A DNA stretch of 64,000 bases from assembly GCF_964026685.1 (NCBI RefSeq), contig NZ_OZ034688.1, positions 62,001-126,000 of the forward strand. Reading direction: 5' to 3'. The translations under genes and the position numbers were made by a program. Under the pieces are notes generated by a model that was not told where the DNA came from, searched no databases, and was given only the letters and a program-made list of their open reading frames with translations. Shown in pieces: positions 20,626 to 31,178 of the stretch (the first letter of the stretch is position 1; every line of letters starts with the position of its first letter). This DNA is from Candidatus Providencia siddallii (lineage in GTDB: Bacteria > Pseudomonadota > Gammaproteobacteria > Enterobacterales > Enterobacteriaceae).

Positions 20626-21369
20626 ATGAATAACTTTTTATTAGAAAAAATTATTAATGATGAACTTAATATTAACGATTTTAAAGATCATTGTCCAAAT
20701 GGACTTCAAGTCGAAGGATGTTCTGATGTGAATAAAATAATTACAGGAGTAAGTGCCTGTAAAAATTTACTTGAAGTTTCAGTAAAAAAAAAAGCAGATG
20801 CTATAATAGTTCATCATGGATATTTTTGAAAAAATGAACATCTAGTTATAAAAGGAATAAAAAAAAATAGATTAAAAATATTATTAAATAATAATATTAA
20901 TCTTTATGCTTATCATCTTCCTTTAGATGCTCATAAAAAGATGGGTAATAATACTCAATTGGCATATGTTTTAGGTATAAAAATAAAAGGGCAAATTAAT
21001 CAATTTGTTCAGTTTGGTATTTTAAGAAATCCATTAACTCCATCTGAATTAACTGTAATATTAGAATCACGTCTTGGTAGAAAAATATTACATTGTGGAA
21101 ATGATGTAAAAAAAGAAATATACAAAATAGCATGGTGTTCAGGCAGTGGTCATAGTTTTATATTGGAAGCAGCTGAATTTGGTGTGGATGCTTTTATAAC
21201 TGGTGAAATTTCAGAACAATCTTTTCATATAGCAAAAGAAATGATGATACATATGTATATTGCAGGGCATCATGCAACAGAAAGGTATGGTTTAAAAGAA
21301 TTGACAAAATGGTTAATAAATAATTATGGTTTAGACGTTAATTTTGTTGATATATATAATATAGCTTAA
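20626..21369 (+). CDS. ybgI: NIF3/DUF34 family metal-binding protein YbgI, one UGA read as Trp
   Basis: Conserved dinuclear-metal protein of the Nif3-like 1 (DUF34) family; proposed roles include a GTP cyclohydrolase-like or metal-handling function, not settled. It has 247 residues, the same as E. coli. CPNGLQVEG is near residue 24, the metal-binding HHGYF follows at 64-68, and HLPLDAH and AGHHATERYG supply further ligands. TGA at 20827-20829 (codon 68) gives GYF-W-KNEH, matching E. coli GYFWKGE. Stop TAA. Position upstream of sucA is ancestral; nei, abrB, gltA and sdhCDAB, which intervene in E. coli, are gone. Confidence 0.93.
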
Positions 21370-22462
21370 TATATATTAATATTTCGGGTAAAATTAAATA
21401 TTTTTTTATTTTTAAAAATTTATTTTTTTATAATTGTTTTTTAATTATTTTAAAAAAATTATATTTATTTTATAAAATTCATTTTTTAAATTTATAAAAA
21501 TTATTTTTTTATTTTTTATAAAAAAGTTAATTATGTTGTTTTAAAATATTATAAAATATGGTTTGTTTTTTAATAAAAAATTAAAAAAAATGTAATTATT
21601 AAATTTAATATAACTAATTATTATACAATTTTATTGTAGTTTTTTTTAAATTTTTATATGTTTTATAAAAAAATTATTTATAAAAATGCATTTTAGAATT
21701 TTTAATGTTTAAAATATAATATTAAAAAAATAATTTTGTATAATTGTTATTTTTTTAATATTTATAAAATTTATTTTAAAATTTTTTAATATTATTTTCT
21801 CTATATTAAAAAATTGTTATTAATATATTTTATTTAAAAGTGTATTGGTATTATTTAATTTTATAAATATCTATTTAAATTATTAATTTAAATTATATTT
21901 TATAAATTTATCTTAAACAATAAATGCATGTAATATGTTTATTAGTTAAATAAATTTTATGCTATTGTTTAGTAAAGCTAAAATAAATATATAATTTTTA
22001 AAATTATAATTTTAACTATTTATAATTTACAATTATATATATTTTATATTTAATATATTAATATTTTTTAATAGTTTTATTTAATAATTTTGTAAATTAA
22101 GTATAAAACAACGTTATATAAACAATGTTTAATAAATGTTTTTATTAATAAATTTATATAATGTTAGATTAAAATTTTAAATTAAAATTTTAAATTTTTA
22201 TAAAAACGTTTTTGTGATTTTTAAAAAATAAAAAAAAATATATTTTTTTATTAGTTATTATATAAGAAATAAATAATAATTTTTGTTTTTTTAATTATTT
22301 ATTTTTGTTTTATTTTGAAATATTTTATGTGTATGAGTTTTGTAAAAATAAAAAACTACATAGATGATTTATTTTTTTTTTAATTTTTATATAAAAATTA
22401 AAATTTAGTTATTAAAAAATTTAATTAAATAAATTATATTTTTTTATTTTATAGGAATAAAT
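21370..22462. other. 1.1-kb gene-free spacer before sucA
   Basis: 1093 bp of extreme A/T sequence with no ORF and no recognisable fragment. In E. coli the genes immediately upstream of sucA are gltA and sdhCDAB, so this is probably the eroded remains of that region, but I cannot identify any residue of it. An AGGAATAA ribosome site precedes sucA. Confidence 0.6.
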
Positions 22463-25237
22463 ATGCGAAAAATGAAAACATGGATAGAATCGAGTTTTTT
22501 ATCAGCTGAAAATAAATCTTATATAGAATATTTATATGAAAAATATTTAATTGATAATAATTCTGTAAGTGATGATTGGAAAAAATTTTTTCAAGATTAT
22601 TTCAATTTAAAGTTTAATGTTGATAAAGAATTTAATTTAGAAACAAATACTGACATTAAAAATGAATTAAAAATTTTTTCAAACTATTTAAACAAACAAA
22701 ATAGTGTATTACAGTTAATTGATGCATTTCGTTTTCGTGGACATGAAAACGCTAATATTGATCCATTAAGATTATGGGAACGAGGAAATGTTCAAGAATT
22801 AAATCTTGAATATTATGGTTTTAAAAAAGATGATTTTAATAAAACATTTTATAATGATTTATTAGTAATAAATAAAGATACGTTAAAGCTTAATGAAATT
22901 CATGAGAATTTAAAAAGAATTTATTGCGGTTCGATTGGTATTGAATATATGCATATTAAAACTGACGAAAAAAAATGGATTCAAAAACGTATTGAATCTA
23001 TTAATATTTCGGAATATTTTTCAGATAACGAAAAACGTCTTTTTTTATCAGAATTAATTGCTGCTGAAGGTCTTGAACGTTATTTAAATTCAAGATTTCC
23101 TGGATCAAAAAGATTTTCTATTGAAGGTTGTGATGTATTGATCCCATTATTAAAAGATTTAATTTTATATTCAAATAAAAAAAATGTAAATGAAATTGTT
23201 TTAGGAATGGCACATCGTGGTCGTTTAAATGTTTTAGTTAATATTTTTGGTAAAAAACCTATTGATTTATTTAATGAATTTGAAGGTAAATATGAAACCG
23301 ATTCGTTTCCAGGTGATGTAAAATATCATCAAGGTTTTTCTTGTAATTTACAAATAGATAATTCACATATGCATTTATCTTTGCTTTTTAACCCATCTCA
23401 TCTTGAAATGATAAATCCAGTACTTATTGGCTCAGTTAGAGCACGTCGTGACAGATTAGAAAATGAATGTAAAAATTTCGTTTTACCTATTGTTATACAT
23501 GGTGATTCAGCTATAACAGGACAAGGTATTGTTCAAGAAACTTTAAATATGTCACAGGTTCCTGGTTATGAAGTTGGAGGTACAATAAGAATTGTAATTA
23601 ATAATCAAATTGGATTCACTATTTCTAATAGAGAAGAAACGCGTTCATCTGAATATTGTACTGATATCATAAAGATGATAAGATCACCTATTTTTCATGT
23701 TAATGCAGATGATTTAGAAGCAGTTATTTTTATTTCTAGATTAGCATTTGATTTTCGTAATAAATTTAAACGGGATGTAATAATTGATCTTGTTTGTTAT
23801 AGAAGACATGGTCATAATGAAGCTGATGAACCAAATGCAACACAACCTATTATGTATAAAAAAATTAGAAAACACCCAACTATTCGCGAGATATACTCAG
23901 AATATTTAATAAAAAAATCTATTTTTACTAAAAATGATATTTTTAATCTTATCAAATTATATCGTGATAAATTAGATTTAGGTGATTGTGTTGTAAAAGA
24001 ACATAGAAAAATAAATTCTAAAAATTGTATATGGGCTCCATATTTAAATCAAAAATATATTTTTGATTATAGATCAAATTTTAATGAAAACAAATTATAT
24101 GAGATTGCAATAAAAATTAATACACTTCCTAAATGGATTGATGTTCAATCTAGAGTAAAAAAAATATATGAAGATCGTTTAGAAATGGCAGAAGGAAAAA
24201 AATTTTTTGATTGGGGTGCTGCTGAAACATTGGCATATGCTACGTTAGTATATGAAAAAATTAATATTCGTATATCTGGAGAAGATGTTGGTCGTGGTAC
24301 ATTTTTTCATCGTCATGTTGTTATACATAATCAGAAAGATGGTTCAATATATATCCCATTAGAACATGTTGTAAATAATCAAGGTATATTTAGTATATGG
24401 GATTCAGTTTTAAGTGAAAATGCTATATTAGCTTTTGAGTATGGATATGCAATAACTGAACCACGTTCATTAATTATTTGGGAAGCTCAATTTGGAGATT
24501 TTGCTAATGGAGCACAGGTGGTTATTGATCAATTTATTAGTTCTGGTGAACAAAAATGGGGGCGTATGTGTGGTTTAGTAATGTTACTACCTCATGGTTA
24601 TGAAGGTCAAGGACCTGAGCATTCATCCGCTCGTTTAGAACGTTATTTACAATTATGTTCTTGCCAAAACATGCAAGTTTGTATACCATCTACTCCATCT
24701 CAAGTTTATCATATGCTTCGTCGTCAAGCATTAAATTATATACGTAAGCCATTAATTGTTATATCACCAAAATCTTTATTACGTCATCCATTAGCTGTAT
24801 CTAGTATAAATGAATTTGTTGATGGAACTTTTAAAACAATTATTGGTGAATTAGATGATATCAATTTAAAATATGTAAAACGTTTAATTATGTGCTCAGG
24901 AAAAGTTTATTATGATTTATTAGAGCAACGTCGTAAAAATAAACAAAAAAATGTTTTTATAATTCGTATAGAGCAATTATATCCATTTCCGTATGAAGAT
25001 TTTCAAAAAATATTAATACAATTTATTAATATAAAAGATTTTGTTTGGTGTCAAGAAGAACCTATGAACCAGGGTGCATGGTTTTTTCTACAAAATATTT
25101 TTTATAAAATCATCCCGACAGGAATTATTTTGAATTATGTCGGTCGTGATTATTCTTCATCTACAGCTGCTGGGTGCATATCAGTTCATAAAAGAGAACA
25201 ACAAAATTTAATTGATAAAGCACTTAATATTAAATAA
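22463..25237 (+). CDS. sucA: 2-oxoglutarate dehydrogenase E1 component
   Basis: Thiamin-diphosphate-dependent decarboxylase of the 2-oxoglutarate dehydrogenase complex. It has 924 residues (E. coli 933). It keeps the N-terminal SFLSAENKSYIEYLYE segment that contacts E2, DAFRFRGHENANIDPL, MAHRGRLNVL, the ThDP segment HGDSAITGQG, RRHGHNEADEP, and C-terminal GRDYSSSTAAG. All 12 or so Trp codons are UGG. Stop TAA. First gene of a sucAB-sucCD cluster; sucB starts 15 bp later. The usual upstream sdh operon is absent, so the gene must have its own promoter in the 1.1-kb spacer. Confidence 0.96.
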   Translation: MRKMKTWIESSFLSAENKSYIEYLYEKYLIDNNSVSDDWKKFFQDYFNLKFNVDKEFNLETNTDIKNELKIFSNYLNKQNSVLQLIDAFRFRGHENANIDPLRLWERGNVQELNLEYYGFKKDDFNKTFYNDLLVINKDTLKLNEIHENLKRIYCGSIGIEYMHIKTDEKKWIQKRIESINISEYFSDNEKRLFLSELIAAEGLERYLNSRFPGSKRFSIEGCDVLIPLLKDLILYSNKKNVNEIVLGMAHRGRLNVLVNIFGKKPIDLFNEFEGKYETDSFPGDVKYHQGFSCNLQIDNSHMHLSLLFNPSHLEMINPVLIGSVRARRDRLENECKNFVLPIVIHGDSAITGQGIVQETLNMSQVPGYEVGGTIRIVINNQIGFTISNREETRSSEYCTDIIKMIRSPIFHVNADDLEAVIFISRLAFDFRNKFKRDVIIDLVCYRRHGHNEADEPNATQPIMYKKIRKHPTIREIYSEYLIKKSIFTKNDIFNLIKLYRDKLDLGDCVVKEHRKINSKNCIWAPYLNQKYIFDYRSNFNENKLYEIAIKINTLPKWIDVQSRVKKIYEDRLEMAEGKKFFDWGAAETLAYATLVYEKINIRISGEDVGRGTFFHRHVVIHNQKDGSIYIPLEHVVNNQGIFSIWDSVLSENAILAFEYGYAITEPRSLIIWEAQFGDFANGAQVVIDQFISSGEQKWGRMCGLVMLLPHGYEGQGPEHSSARLERYLQLCSCQNMQVCIPSTPSQVYHMLRRQALNYIRKPLIVISPKSLLRHPLAVSSINEFVDGTFKTIIGELDDINLKYVKRLIMCSGKVYYDLLEQRRKNKQKNVFIIRIEQLYPFPYEDFQKILIQFINIKDFVWCQEEPMNQGAWFFLQNIFYKIIPTGIILNYVGRDYSSSTAAGCISVHKREQQNLIDKALNIK

Positions 25238-25252
25238 TTAAAGAGGTACAAA

Positions 25253-26440
25253 GTGAATAATATAGAAATTCTTGTACCAGATCTTCCTGAATCTGTTGCA
25301 GATGCTACTGTAATTACATGGCATAAAAAACAAGGTGATTTTGTTTATCGTGATGAAATTTTGGTTGAAATTGAAACAGATAAAGTTATATTAGAAATTC
25401 CTGCATCTATAGATGGTATATTAAAAATTGATGTAAAAGAAGGAACAATAGTTTTATCAAAACAACATTTAGGTAGTATTAAACCAACTGATCAAAAAAA
25501 TAATTTTAAAGATAAAAAAAATGATGTATCTATAGATACAGAAGTTAAAACTGATAAATTTTCTAGTCCAACAGTTCGTCGTATGATTGCAGAGCACGAT
25601 TTAAATTTACACAAAGAAGATATTAAAGGAACAGGAGTTGGTGGTAGATTAACGCGTAAAGATATTAATAAAATTTTAATTAGTAAAACTATTGAAAATA
25701 AAGATAATGATAATAACATTTCATTAAATGAGTCAAATAATCGTGTTGAAAAACGTGTTTCTATGACGAGATTACGTAAACGTATAGCTGAACGTTTATT
25801 AGAATCTAAAAAAACAACAGCTATGTTGACAACATTTAATGAAGTTAATATGTCTCCGATTAAAGAATTACGTAAAAAGTATGGTGAAATTTTTGAAGAA
25901 CGTTATGGTATACGTTTAGGTTTTATGTCTTTTTATGTAAAAGCTGTAGTTGAAGCGTTAAAACGTTATCCGGAAATAAATGCTTCAATTGATGGAGATG
26001 ATATAGTTTATTATAATTATTTTGATATTAGTATTGCTGTTTCAACGCCACGTGGATTAGTAACTCCTGTTTTACGTGACGCTGATAAAATTAGCATGGC
26101 AAATCTTGAAAAAGAAATTAAAAAATTGGCATTAAAAGGACGCGATAGTAAATTAACTATAGAAGAGATGACAGGTGGTAGCTTTACTATAACTAATGGT
26201 GGTATATTTGGATCTTTGATGTCTACTCCGATTATTAATTTACCACAAAGTTCAATTTTAGGAATGCATGCCATAAAAGATCGTCCAATGGTTGTAAATG
26301 GTAAAATAGAAATACTTCCTATGATGTATTTAGCATTATCTTATGATCATTGTTTGATAGATGGTCGTGAATCAGTAGGATTTTTAAATGTTATAAAAAA
26401 TATGTTAGAAGATCCAGCTCGTATGTTATTAGAAATATAA
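25253..26440 (+). CDS. sucB: Dihydrolipoyl succinyltransferase (E2 of 2-oxoglutarate dehydrogenase)
   Basis: Core E2 subunit transferring the succinyl group from lipoamide to CoA. It has 395 residues (E. coli 405). N-terminal lipoyl domain with the lipoylated lysine at residue 44 in IETDKV, a peripheral-subunit-binding domain near 105-140 ([13 protein letters not shown]), then the catalytic domain with DHCLIDGRE (catalytic His). The start is GTG, placed after GAGG. Stop TAA. Lipoylation depends on LipA/LipB, both encoded in this window. The E3 subunit (Lpd) is not in the window. Confidence 0.96.
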   Translation: MNNIEILVPDLPESVADATVITWHKKQGDFVYRDEILVEIETDKVILEIPASIDGILKIDVKEGTIVLSKQHLGSIKPTDQKNNFKDKKNDVSIDTEVKTDKFSSPTVRRMIAEHDLNLHKEDIKGTGVGGRLTRKDINKILISKTIENKDNDNNISLNESNNRVEKRVSMTRLRKRIAERLLESKKTTAMLTTFNEVNMSPIKELRKKYGEIFEERYGIRLGFMSFYVKAVVEALKRYPEINASIDGDDIVYYNYFDISIAVSTPRGLVTPVLRDADKISMANLEKEIKKLALKGRDSKLTIEEMTGGSFTITNGGIFGSLMSTPIINLPQSSILGMHAIKDRPMVVNGKIEILPMMYLALSYDHCLIDGRESVGFLNVIKNMLEDPARMLLEI

Positions 26441-26539
26441 TATAAGATATTAAAAAAATAAGTTTTTAATTTTTAATTTGACAATATAAAAAATAATAAA
26501 AAATATTTATGTTTTTTTTATAATTATGGACATAAAAAA

Positions 26540-27703
26540 ATGAATTTACATGAGTATCAATCAAAACAGTTACTATTACGTTATGGAATCCCAACACCAA
26601 TAGGTTATGTTTGTTCATCAATTAATGAAATTGTAGATGTAGCTAAAAAAAAATGTAAAGCTCCATGGGTATTAAAATGTCAAGTTCATGCCGGAGGAAG
26701 AGGTAAATCTGGTGGTGTAAAAGTTACAAGTAATATAGATGAAGTTAAAATGTTTGCTAAAAAATGGTTTGGTAAGTATTTAATAACATATCAAACAAGC
26801 GAAAAAGGACAATTAGTTAACAAAATTTTAGTTGAATCATCTACAAATATAAAAAAAGAATTATATTTAGGAGCTATTATTGATCGTAGTAAAAATTGTA
26901 TTGTTTTTATGGCGACAACTGAAGGTGGTATTGAAATTGAAAAAGTTGCAAAAAAAACACCAGAATTAATTTATAAGATTAATATTGATCCTTTAACTGG
27001 TCCAATGCATTTTCAAGGTAGACAATTGGCATTTAAATTAGGTTTAATTGATAAACAAGTTAATCAATTTTCTGAAATTTTTGTAAATTTAGCGAAATTG
27101 TTTTTAAAATATGATCTTACGTTAGCAGAAATTAACCCATTAGTTATAAATAATTTAGATAATTTGATTTGCTTAGATTGTAAATTAGATGTAGATAATA
27201 ATGCCTTATATCGTCAAAATGAACTTAGTAATATATATGATGAATCACAAGGAGATTCTCGTGAAATATATGCATCTAAATATGGACTTAGTTATGTTGC
27301 TTTAGATGGTAATATTGGTTGCATGGTAAACGGTGCTGGTCTTGCAATGGGCACAATGGATATTATTAAATCATATGGTGGTTCTCCAGCAAATTTTTTA
27401 GATGTTGGCGGTGGAACCACAAAAGAACGTGTAACTGAGGCATTTAAAATTATTCTTTCTGATAAAAATGTAAAAGTTATTTTTGTTAATATATTTGGTG
27501 GTATAGTTCGTTGTGATTTAATTTCTATAGGTATAATTGATGCACTTAAAGAAAGTAATATAACAGTTCCAGTTGTTGTTCGTTTAGACGGAAATAATGC
27601 AAAATTAGGCTTAAAAAAAATTAAAGAAAGTGGTTTAAATATTATTGTAACTAATAATTTAATTGATGCTGCTAAAAAAGCAGTAGCAGCCTGTGGGGAA
27701 TAA
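26540..27703 (+). CDS. sucC: Succinyl-CoA synthetase beta subunit
   Basis: ATP-grasp subunit of succinyl-CoA synthetase (succinyl-CoA + ADP + Pi to succinate + ATP + CoA). It has 387 residues (E. coli 388). N-terminal [12 protein letters not shown], nucleotide-binding [10 protein letters not shown] near 53-62, AEINPL, and C-terminal [12 protein letters not shown]. Stop TAA. Only 2 bp separate it from sucD. The 99-bp sucB-sucC gap contains a weak A/T inverted repeat but no clear terminator. Confidence 0.96.
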   Translation: MNLHEYQSKQLLLRYGIPTPIGYVCSSINEIVDVAKKKCKAPWVLKCQVHAGGRGKSGGVKVTSNIDEVKMFAKKWFGKYLITYQTSEKGQLVNKILVESSTNIKKELYLGAIIDRSKNCIVFMATTEGGIEIEKVAKKTPELIYKINIDPLTGPMHFQGRQLAFKLGLIDKQVNQFSEIFVNLAKLFLKYDLTLAEINPLVINNLDNLICLDCKLDVDNNALYRQNELSNIYDESQGDSREIYASKYGLSYVALDGNIGCMVNGAGLAMGTMDIIKSYGGSPANFLDVGGGTTKERVTEAFKIILSDKNVKVIFVNIFGGIVRCDLISIGIIDALKESNITVPVVVRLDGNNAKLGLKKIKESGLNIIVTNNLIDAAKKAVAACGE

Positions 27704-27705
27704 AT

Positions 27706-28584
27706 ATGTCTATTTTAATTAATAAGGACACTAAAGTTATTTGTCAAGGTTTTACAGGTAGCCAAGGCACATTTCATTCTAAGCAAGCTATAGCATATGG
27801 TACTAAAATGGTTGGTGGGGTTACACCAGGAAAAGGAGGTGCAATTCATTTAGGATTACCAGTTTTTAATACTGTTTATGAAGCTGTAAAAGAAACTGGT
27901 GCAACAGCTTCTGTTATTTATGTACCAGCACAGTTTTGTAAAGATTCTATTTTGGAAGCTATTGATTCAGGTATAAAATTAATTGTTACTATTACTGAAG
28001 GTATCCCAATATTAGATATGTTACTTATAAAATCAAAGTTAAATGAATCTGGCGTTTGTATGATAGGTCCTAATTGTCCTGGGATAATTACACCAAATGA
28101 ATGTAAGATTGGTATACAACCAGGATATATTCATACTACTGGTAGTATTGGTGTAATTTCTAGATCAGGAACTTTAACTTATGAAGCTGTTAAGCAAATA
28201 ACAGATGTTGGTTTAGGTCAATCTACTTGTGTTGGTATAGGTGGAGATCCTATTTTAGGATCTAGTTTTATTGATATTTTAAAATTGTTTCAAAATGATC
28301 AAAAAACTGAAGCAATAGTTATAATCGGTGAAATTGGTGGCAATTTAGAAGAAGAAGCTGCTTGTTATATCAAAAATTATATTACAAAACCAGTTATTGC
28401 TTATATTGCTGGAGTTACAGCTCCTAAAGAAAAGCGTATGGGGCATGCTGGAGCAATTATTTCTGGTGGAAAAGGTACTGCTGATGAAAAAATTTCAATT
28501 CTTAAATCTTCTAATGTAAAAGTAGTTTTTAATCTTACAGATATTGGTAAAACTGTTAAATTAGTTTTATCTGAAATTATATAA
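27706..28584 (+). CDS. sucD: Succinyl-CoA synthetase alpha subunit
   Basis: CoA-binding, phosphohistidine-carrying subunit of succinyl-CoA synthetase. It has 292 residues (E. coli 289). The N-terminal [13 protein letters not shown] CoA-binding segment, GPNCPGII and GIGGDPI are visible. The phosphorylated histidine lies in KRMGHAGAI near residue 247. Stop TAA. It is followed by a good terminator hairpin, closing the suc cluster. Because gltA and sdh are missing at their E. coli place, the pair may serve succinyl-CoA supply or substrate-level ATP formation rather than a full cycle (inference). Confidence 0.96.
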   Translation: MSILINKDTKVICQGFTGSQGTFHSKQAIAYGTKMVGGVTPGKGGAIHLGLPVFNTVYEAVKETGATASVIYVPAQFCKDSILEAIDSGIKLIVTITEGIPILDMLLIKSKLNESGVCMIGPNCPGIITPNECKIGIQPGYIHTTGSIGVISRSGTLTYEAVKQITDVGLGQSTCVGIGGDPILGSSFIDILKLFQNDQKTEAIVIIGEIGGNLEEEAACYIKNYITKPVIAYIAGVTAPKEKRMGHAGAIISGGKGTADEKISILKSSNVKVVFNLTDIGKTVKLVLSEII

Positions 28585-28626
28585 TTTATTTAGTTATTAT
28601 AAAATAATATTAATATAAATATAATT

Positions 28627-28657
28627 AAAGCGATATTAAATAAAATGTCGCTTTTTG
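28627..28657 (+). terminator. Rho-independent terminator after sucD
   Basis: AAAGCGATATT and AATGTCGCTTT pair over 11 positions with one G-U, enclosing a five-base loop AAATA and followed by a T tract. The GCGA/TCGC core is conspicuous in this sequence. It lies 42 bp after the sucD stop. The remaining spacer to tolQ (to 28909) holds no recognisable gene; cydAB and ybgC, found here in E. coli, are missing. Confidence 0.8.
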
Positions 28658-28909
28658 ATTATTAAGTTTAATTAAATATATTATTATGATATTTTTTGTA
28701 AAAAAATATAAAAATATATTAAAATTTTGTATTTTGTAATTTTAAAATATAAAATTTATGTTATTAGAATTTTTATAAAAAATATTGTTTTAGATCATTA
28801 TTCATATAATTGTTGATTAAATTGTACTTTGTTATTTTGAAAATAAATAATTCAAATATTTTTTTATTTTTATTTTTTAAAAAAAATATTATTTTAGGAG
28901 TTTTTAATA

Positions 28910-29587
28910 GTGACTAATATAAATATTATAGATTTATTTTTAAAAGCTAGTTTTATTGTACAATTTGTAATGTTTGTTTTGATTGTTTTTTCTATAATAT
29001 CATGGACAATAATTATTCAAAAAACTAGAACTTTTAACAATGTTTTCAGAGAAAATTTATTTTTTGAAAAAAAATTTTTTTCTAATTTTGACTTATCAAG
29101 TTTATATGAAAAAAGTAAAATACATATTAATAATTTAATTGGTTCTGAAAAAATTTTTTATTTTGGTTTTAAAGAATTCATTCGATTGTATAATGCAAAT
29201 ACTTATAGTTCTGATGCTGTTATGAAAGGAGTATCTCGTGTTATTCGTATTTCGATGAATCGTGAATTAGTATCAATTGAAATAAATATACCATTTTTAG
29301 GTACAATAGGTTCAATTAGTCCTTATATAGGATTATTTGGAACTGTATGTGGAATTATGAATACATTTATTGCATTTGGATCTATAAAACAAATAACATT
29401 ACAGATGATTGCACCTGGTATTGCAGAAGCATTAATTGCAACTGCAATTGGTTTATTTGCAGCAATACCAGCTGTTATGGCTTTTAATAAATTTAATTTA
29501 TGTATTAATAAATTAGAACAAAATTATGATAATTTTACTGAAGAATTTTTAGTTATTTTACATCGTCAAGTATTTTTTCTAAAATAA
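28910..29587 (+). CDS. tolQ: Tol-Pal system protein TolQ
   Basis: Inner-membrane proton-channel subunit of the Tol-Pal machine, which keeps the outer membrane attached during division. It has 225 residues (E. coli 230) with three membrane segments (about 13-35, 135-155, 170-190). The conserved [19 protein letters not shown] and the following [21 protein letters not shown] stretch are clear. The start is GTG, preceded by AGGAG. Stop TAA. First gene of an intact tolQRAB-pal-cpoB cluster; ybgC, normally first, is absent. Confidence 0.94.
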   Translation: MTNINIIDLFLKASFIVQFVMFVLIVFSIISWTIIIQKTRTFNNVFRENLFFEKKFFSNFDLSSLYEKSKIHINNLIGSEKIFYFGFKEFIRLYNANTYSSDAVMKGVSRVIRISMNRELVSIEINIPFLGTIGSISPYIGLFGTVCGIMNTFIAFGSIKQITLQMIAPGIAEALIATAIGLFAAIPAVMAFNKFNLCINKLEQNYDNFTEEFLVILHRQVFFLK

Positions 29588-29594
29588 ATAATAA

Positions 29595-30035
29595 ATGAGA
29601 ATAAAACTGATGATTAGTAATATTAGAAAAATTAAGTTAAAATCTGAAATTAATATTGTACCGATGCTTGATATTTTATTAGTATTATTATTAATTTTTG
29701 TAGTAACATCTCCTATATTAACACAAAGTTTAGAAGTAGATTTACCAGATAGTACAAATACAAAAGCAATAACAACAGATAATTTAATGGTTATTTTAGA
29801 AGTAATTGGAATTGATAATTATAATATACTTGTTAATGATGTTCGTATTGAATCTGTTCAACAAAATAAAATTATATCAATAATAAAAGAACAGATAGAA
29901 AAAAATTCTAAAATATTTTTTTTTATTGGTGGAGATAAAGAAGTACATTATAATGAAATTATAAAAATGTTAAATATCTTGCATAATTTAGGAATAAAAT
30001 CTGTTGGTTTACTGACTAATCCTATTTTAGATTAA
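29595..30035 (+). CDS. tolR: Tol-Pal system protein TolR
   Basis: Inner-membrane ExbD-like subunit that couples the proton gradient to TolA. It has 146 residues from the ATG at 29595 (E. coli 142); an ATG at 29610 is an alternative start. KSEINIVPMLDILLVLLLIF contains the essential membrane Asp near residue 28. The periplasmic domain ends with IGGDKEVHYNEIIKML and GIKSVGLLT, as in E. coli. Stop TAA. It lies 7 bp after tolQ and 5 bp before tolA. Confidence 0.93.
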   Translation: MRIKLMISNIRKIKLKSEINIVPMLDILLVLLLIFVVTSPILTQSLEVDLPDSTNTKAITTDNLMVILEVIGIDNYNILVNDVRIESVQQNKIISIIKEQIEKNSKIFFFIGGDKEVHYNEIIKMLNILHNLGIKSVGLLTNPILD

Positions 30036-30040
30036 AATAC

Positions 30041-31069
30041 ATGAAAAATTTTTTTAAAAATAATTATGGAAATAAAGAAAAATATTTATTTAATTCGTTA
30101 TTATTATCTTTTATTTTTCATTTTATTTTAATTTGTTTAATTGTTATAAATTATTTTTTTTCAGATTATAAAATTATTGATGGTAAAAATAGTAAAATTA
30201 ATGCAATAATGATTGATTCTAATGATGTTATTAAAATATCAAAAAAAAATCAAGAATATCAGAATGTTTTACAAAAAAAAAATAATGTTTTTCAAAAAAA
30301 AGAGAATGAAAAAAATATTAATTTAAATGAAAAACAATTGTTTAAAACAGATTTTCAAGGTATTAAAAATAAACATGAATTTATAAAACAAAAAAAACAA
30401 GTATTAAAAAGTAATGAAGTTGTTAAATATAAACAAAAAATTAATAAAATAAAAAAAGTAAAAATAAAAATTGAAAAAGAAAAGTTTATAAAAAATGATT
30501 TATTAAAAAATAAAAAAGAGAAATTACAAAATAAACAAAAAATAAATTTAAAAAATAAAAAAAATAATAAAAATATTAAAACGTTTATAACAAGTGATAA
30601 AATAAAAGAAAAAAATAATAATAAAAATAATAATAAAAATAATAATAAAATTGATAACAATAAAAATAAATTAGATTCAGATTCAAAAATAATTGATAAT
30701 TTATTGGACGATTTAACTTTATTATCAACGAATAAAAAAAATATACAAAAACTATCTAATATTAATGAATCAAAAATAAATATTTTAAATTCAGAAGTTA
30801 ATAAATATGCAAGTGAAGTAAAAAATGCTATTCAAAGTAAATTTTATGATTCTGATAATTATAGAAATATGATTTGCGAACTTCAATTAAAATTAGCACC
30901 AAATGGTTTATTAGTTAGTATAATTCCTAAAAATACTTTATTTAATAATCAAGAATTATGTAATGCAGCAATAAAAGCTGCTAAGCTTGCTGTGATACCT
31001 AGACCACCTAGCATAGAAGTTTATAATACTTTCAATAAAATTGGTAGTGTTCTTATATTTAAACCTTAA
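30041..31069 (+). CDS. tolA: Tol-Pal system protein TolA
   Basis: Trans-periplasmic link between TolQR and Pal/TolB. It has 342 residues (E. coli 421). One N-terminal membrane helix (about 19-40) is followed by a long low-complexity helical domain made almost only of Lys, Asn, Ile, Glu and Gln (about 60-240) in place of the usual Ala/Lys-rich repeats. The C-terminal globular domain has YASEVKNAIQSKFYD and LAPNGLLVSI, recognisably TolA domain III. Stop TAA. The domain II composition reflects strong AT bias. A long antisense ORF across the A-rich stretch is a composition artefact. Confidence 0.9.
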   Translation: MKNFFKNNYGNKEKYLFNSLLLSFIFHFILICLIVINYFFSDYKIIDGKNSKINAIMIDSNDVIKISKKNQEYQNVLQKKNNVFQKKENEKNINLNEKQLFKTDFQGIKNKHEFIKQKKQVLKSNEVVKYKQKINKIKKVKIKIEKEKFIKNDLLKNKKEKLQNKQKINLKNKKNNKNIKTFITSDKIKEKNNNKNNNKNNNKIDNNKNKLDSDSKIIDNLLDDLTLLSTNKKNIQKLSNINESKINILNSEVNKYASEVKNAIQSKFYDSDNYRNMICELQLKLAPNGLLVSIIPKNTLFNNQELCNAAIKAAKLAVIPRPPSIEVYNTFNKIGSVLIFKP

Positions 31070-31178
31070 TTTTATATTTTTATATGATATAATATTGATA
31101 CTAATTTAATAAAATTAATTTTGTATATTAAGATATAAGAATATGTTATAAGATGATATATACTAAAAGGAGATATAA

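Noticed and set aside
30355-30660. Hydrophobic 101-aa ORF antisense to tolA
   Set aside because: It is the complement of the A-rich lysine/asparagine-coding domain II of tolA; Leu/Phe-rich by composition only.
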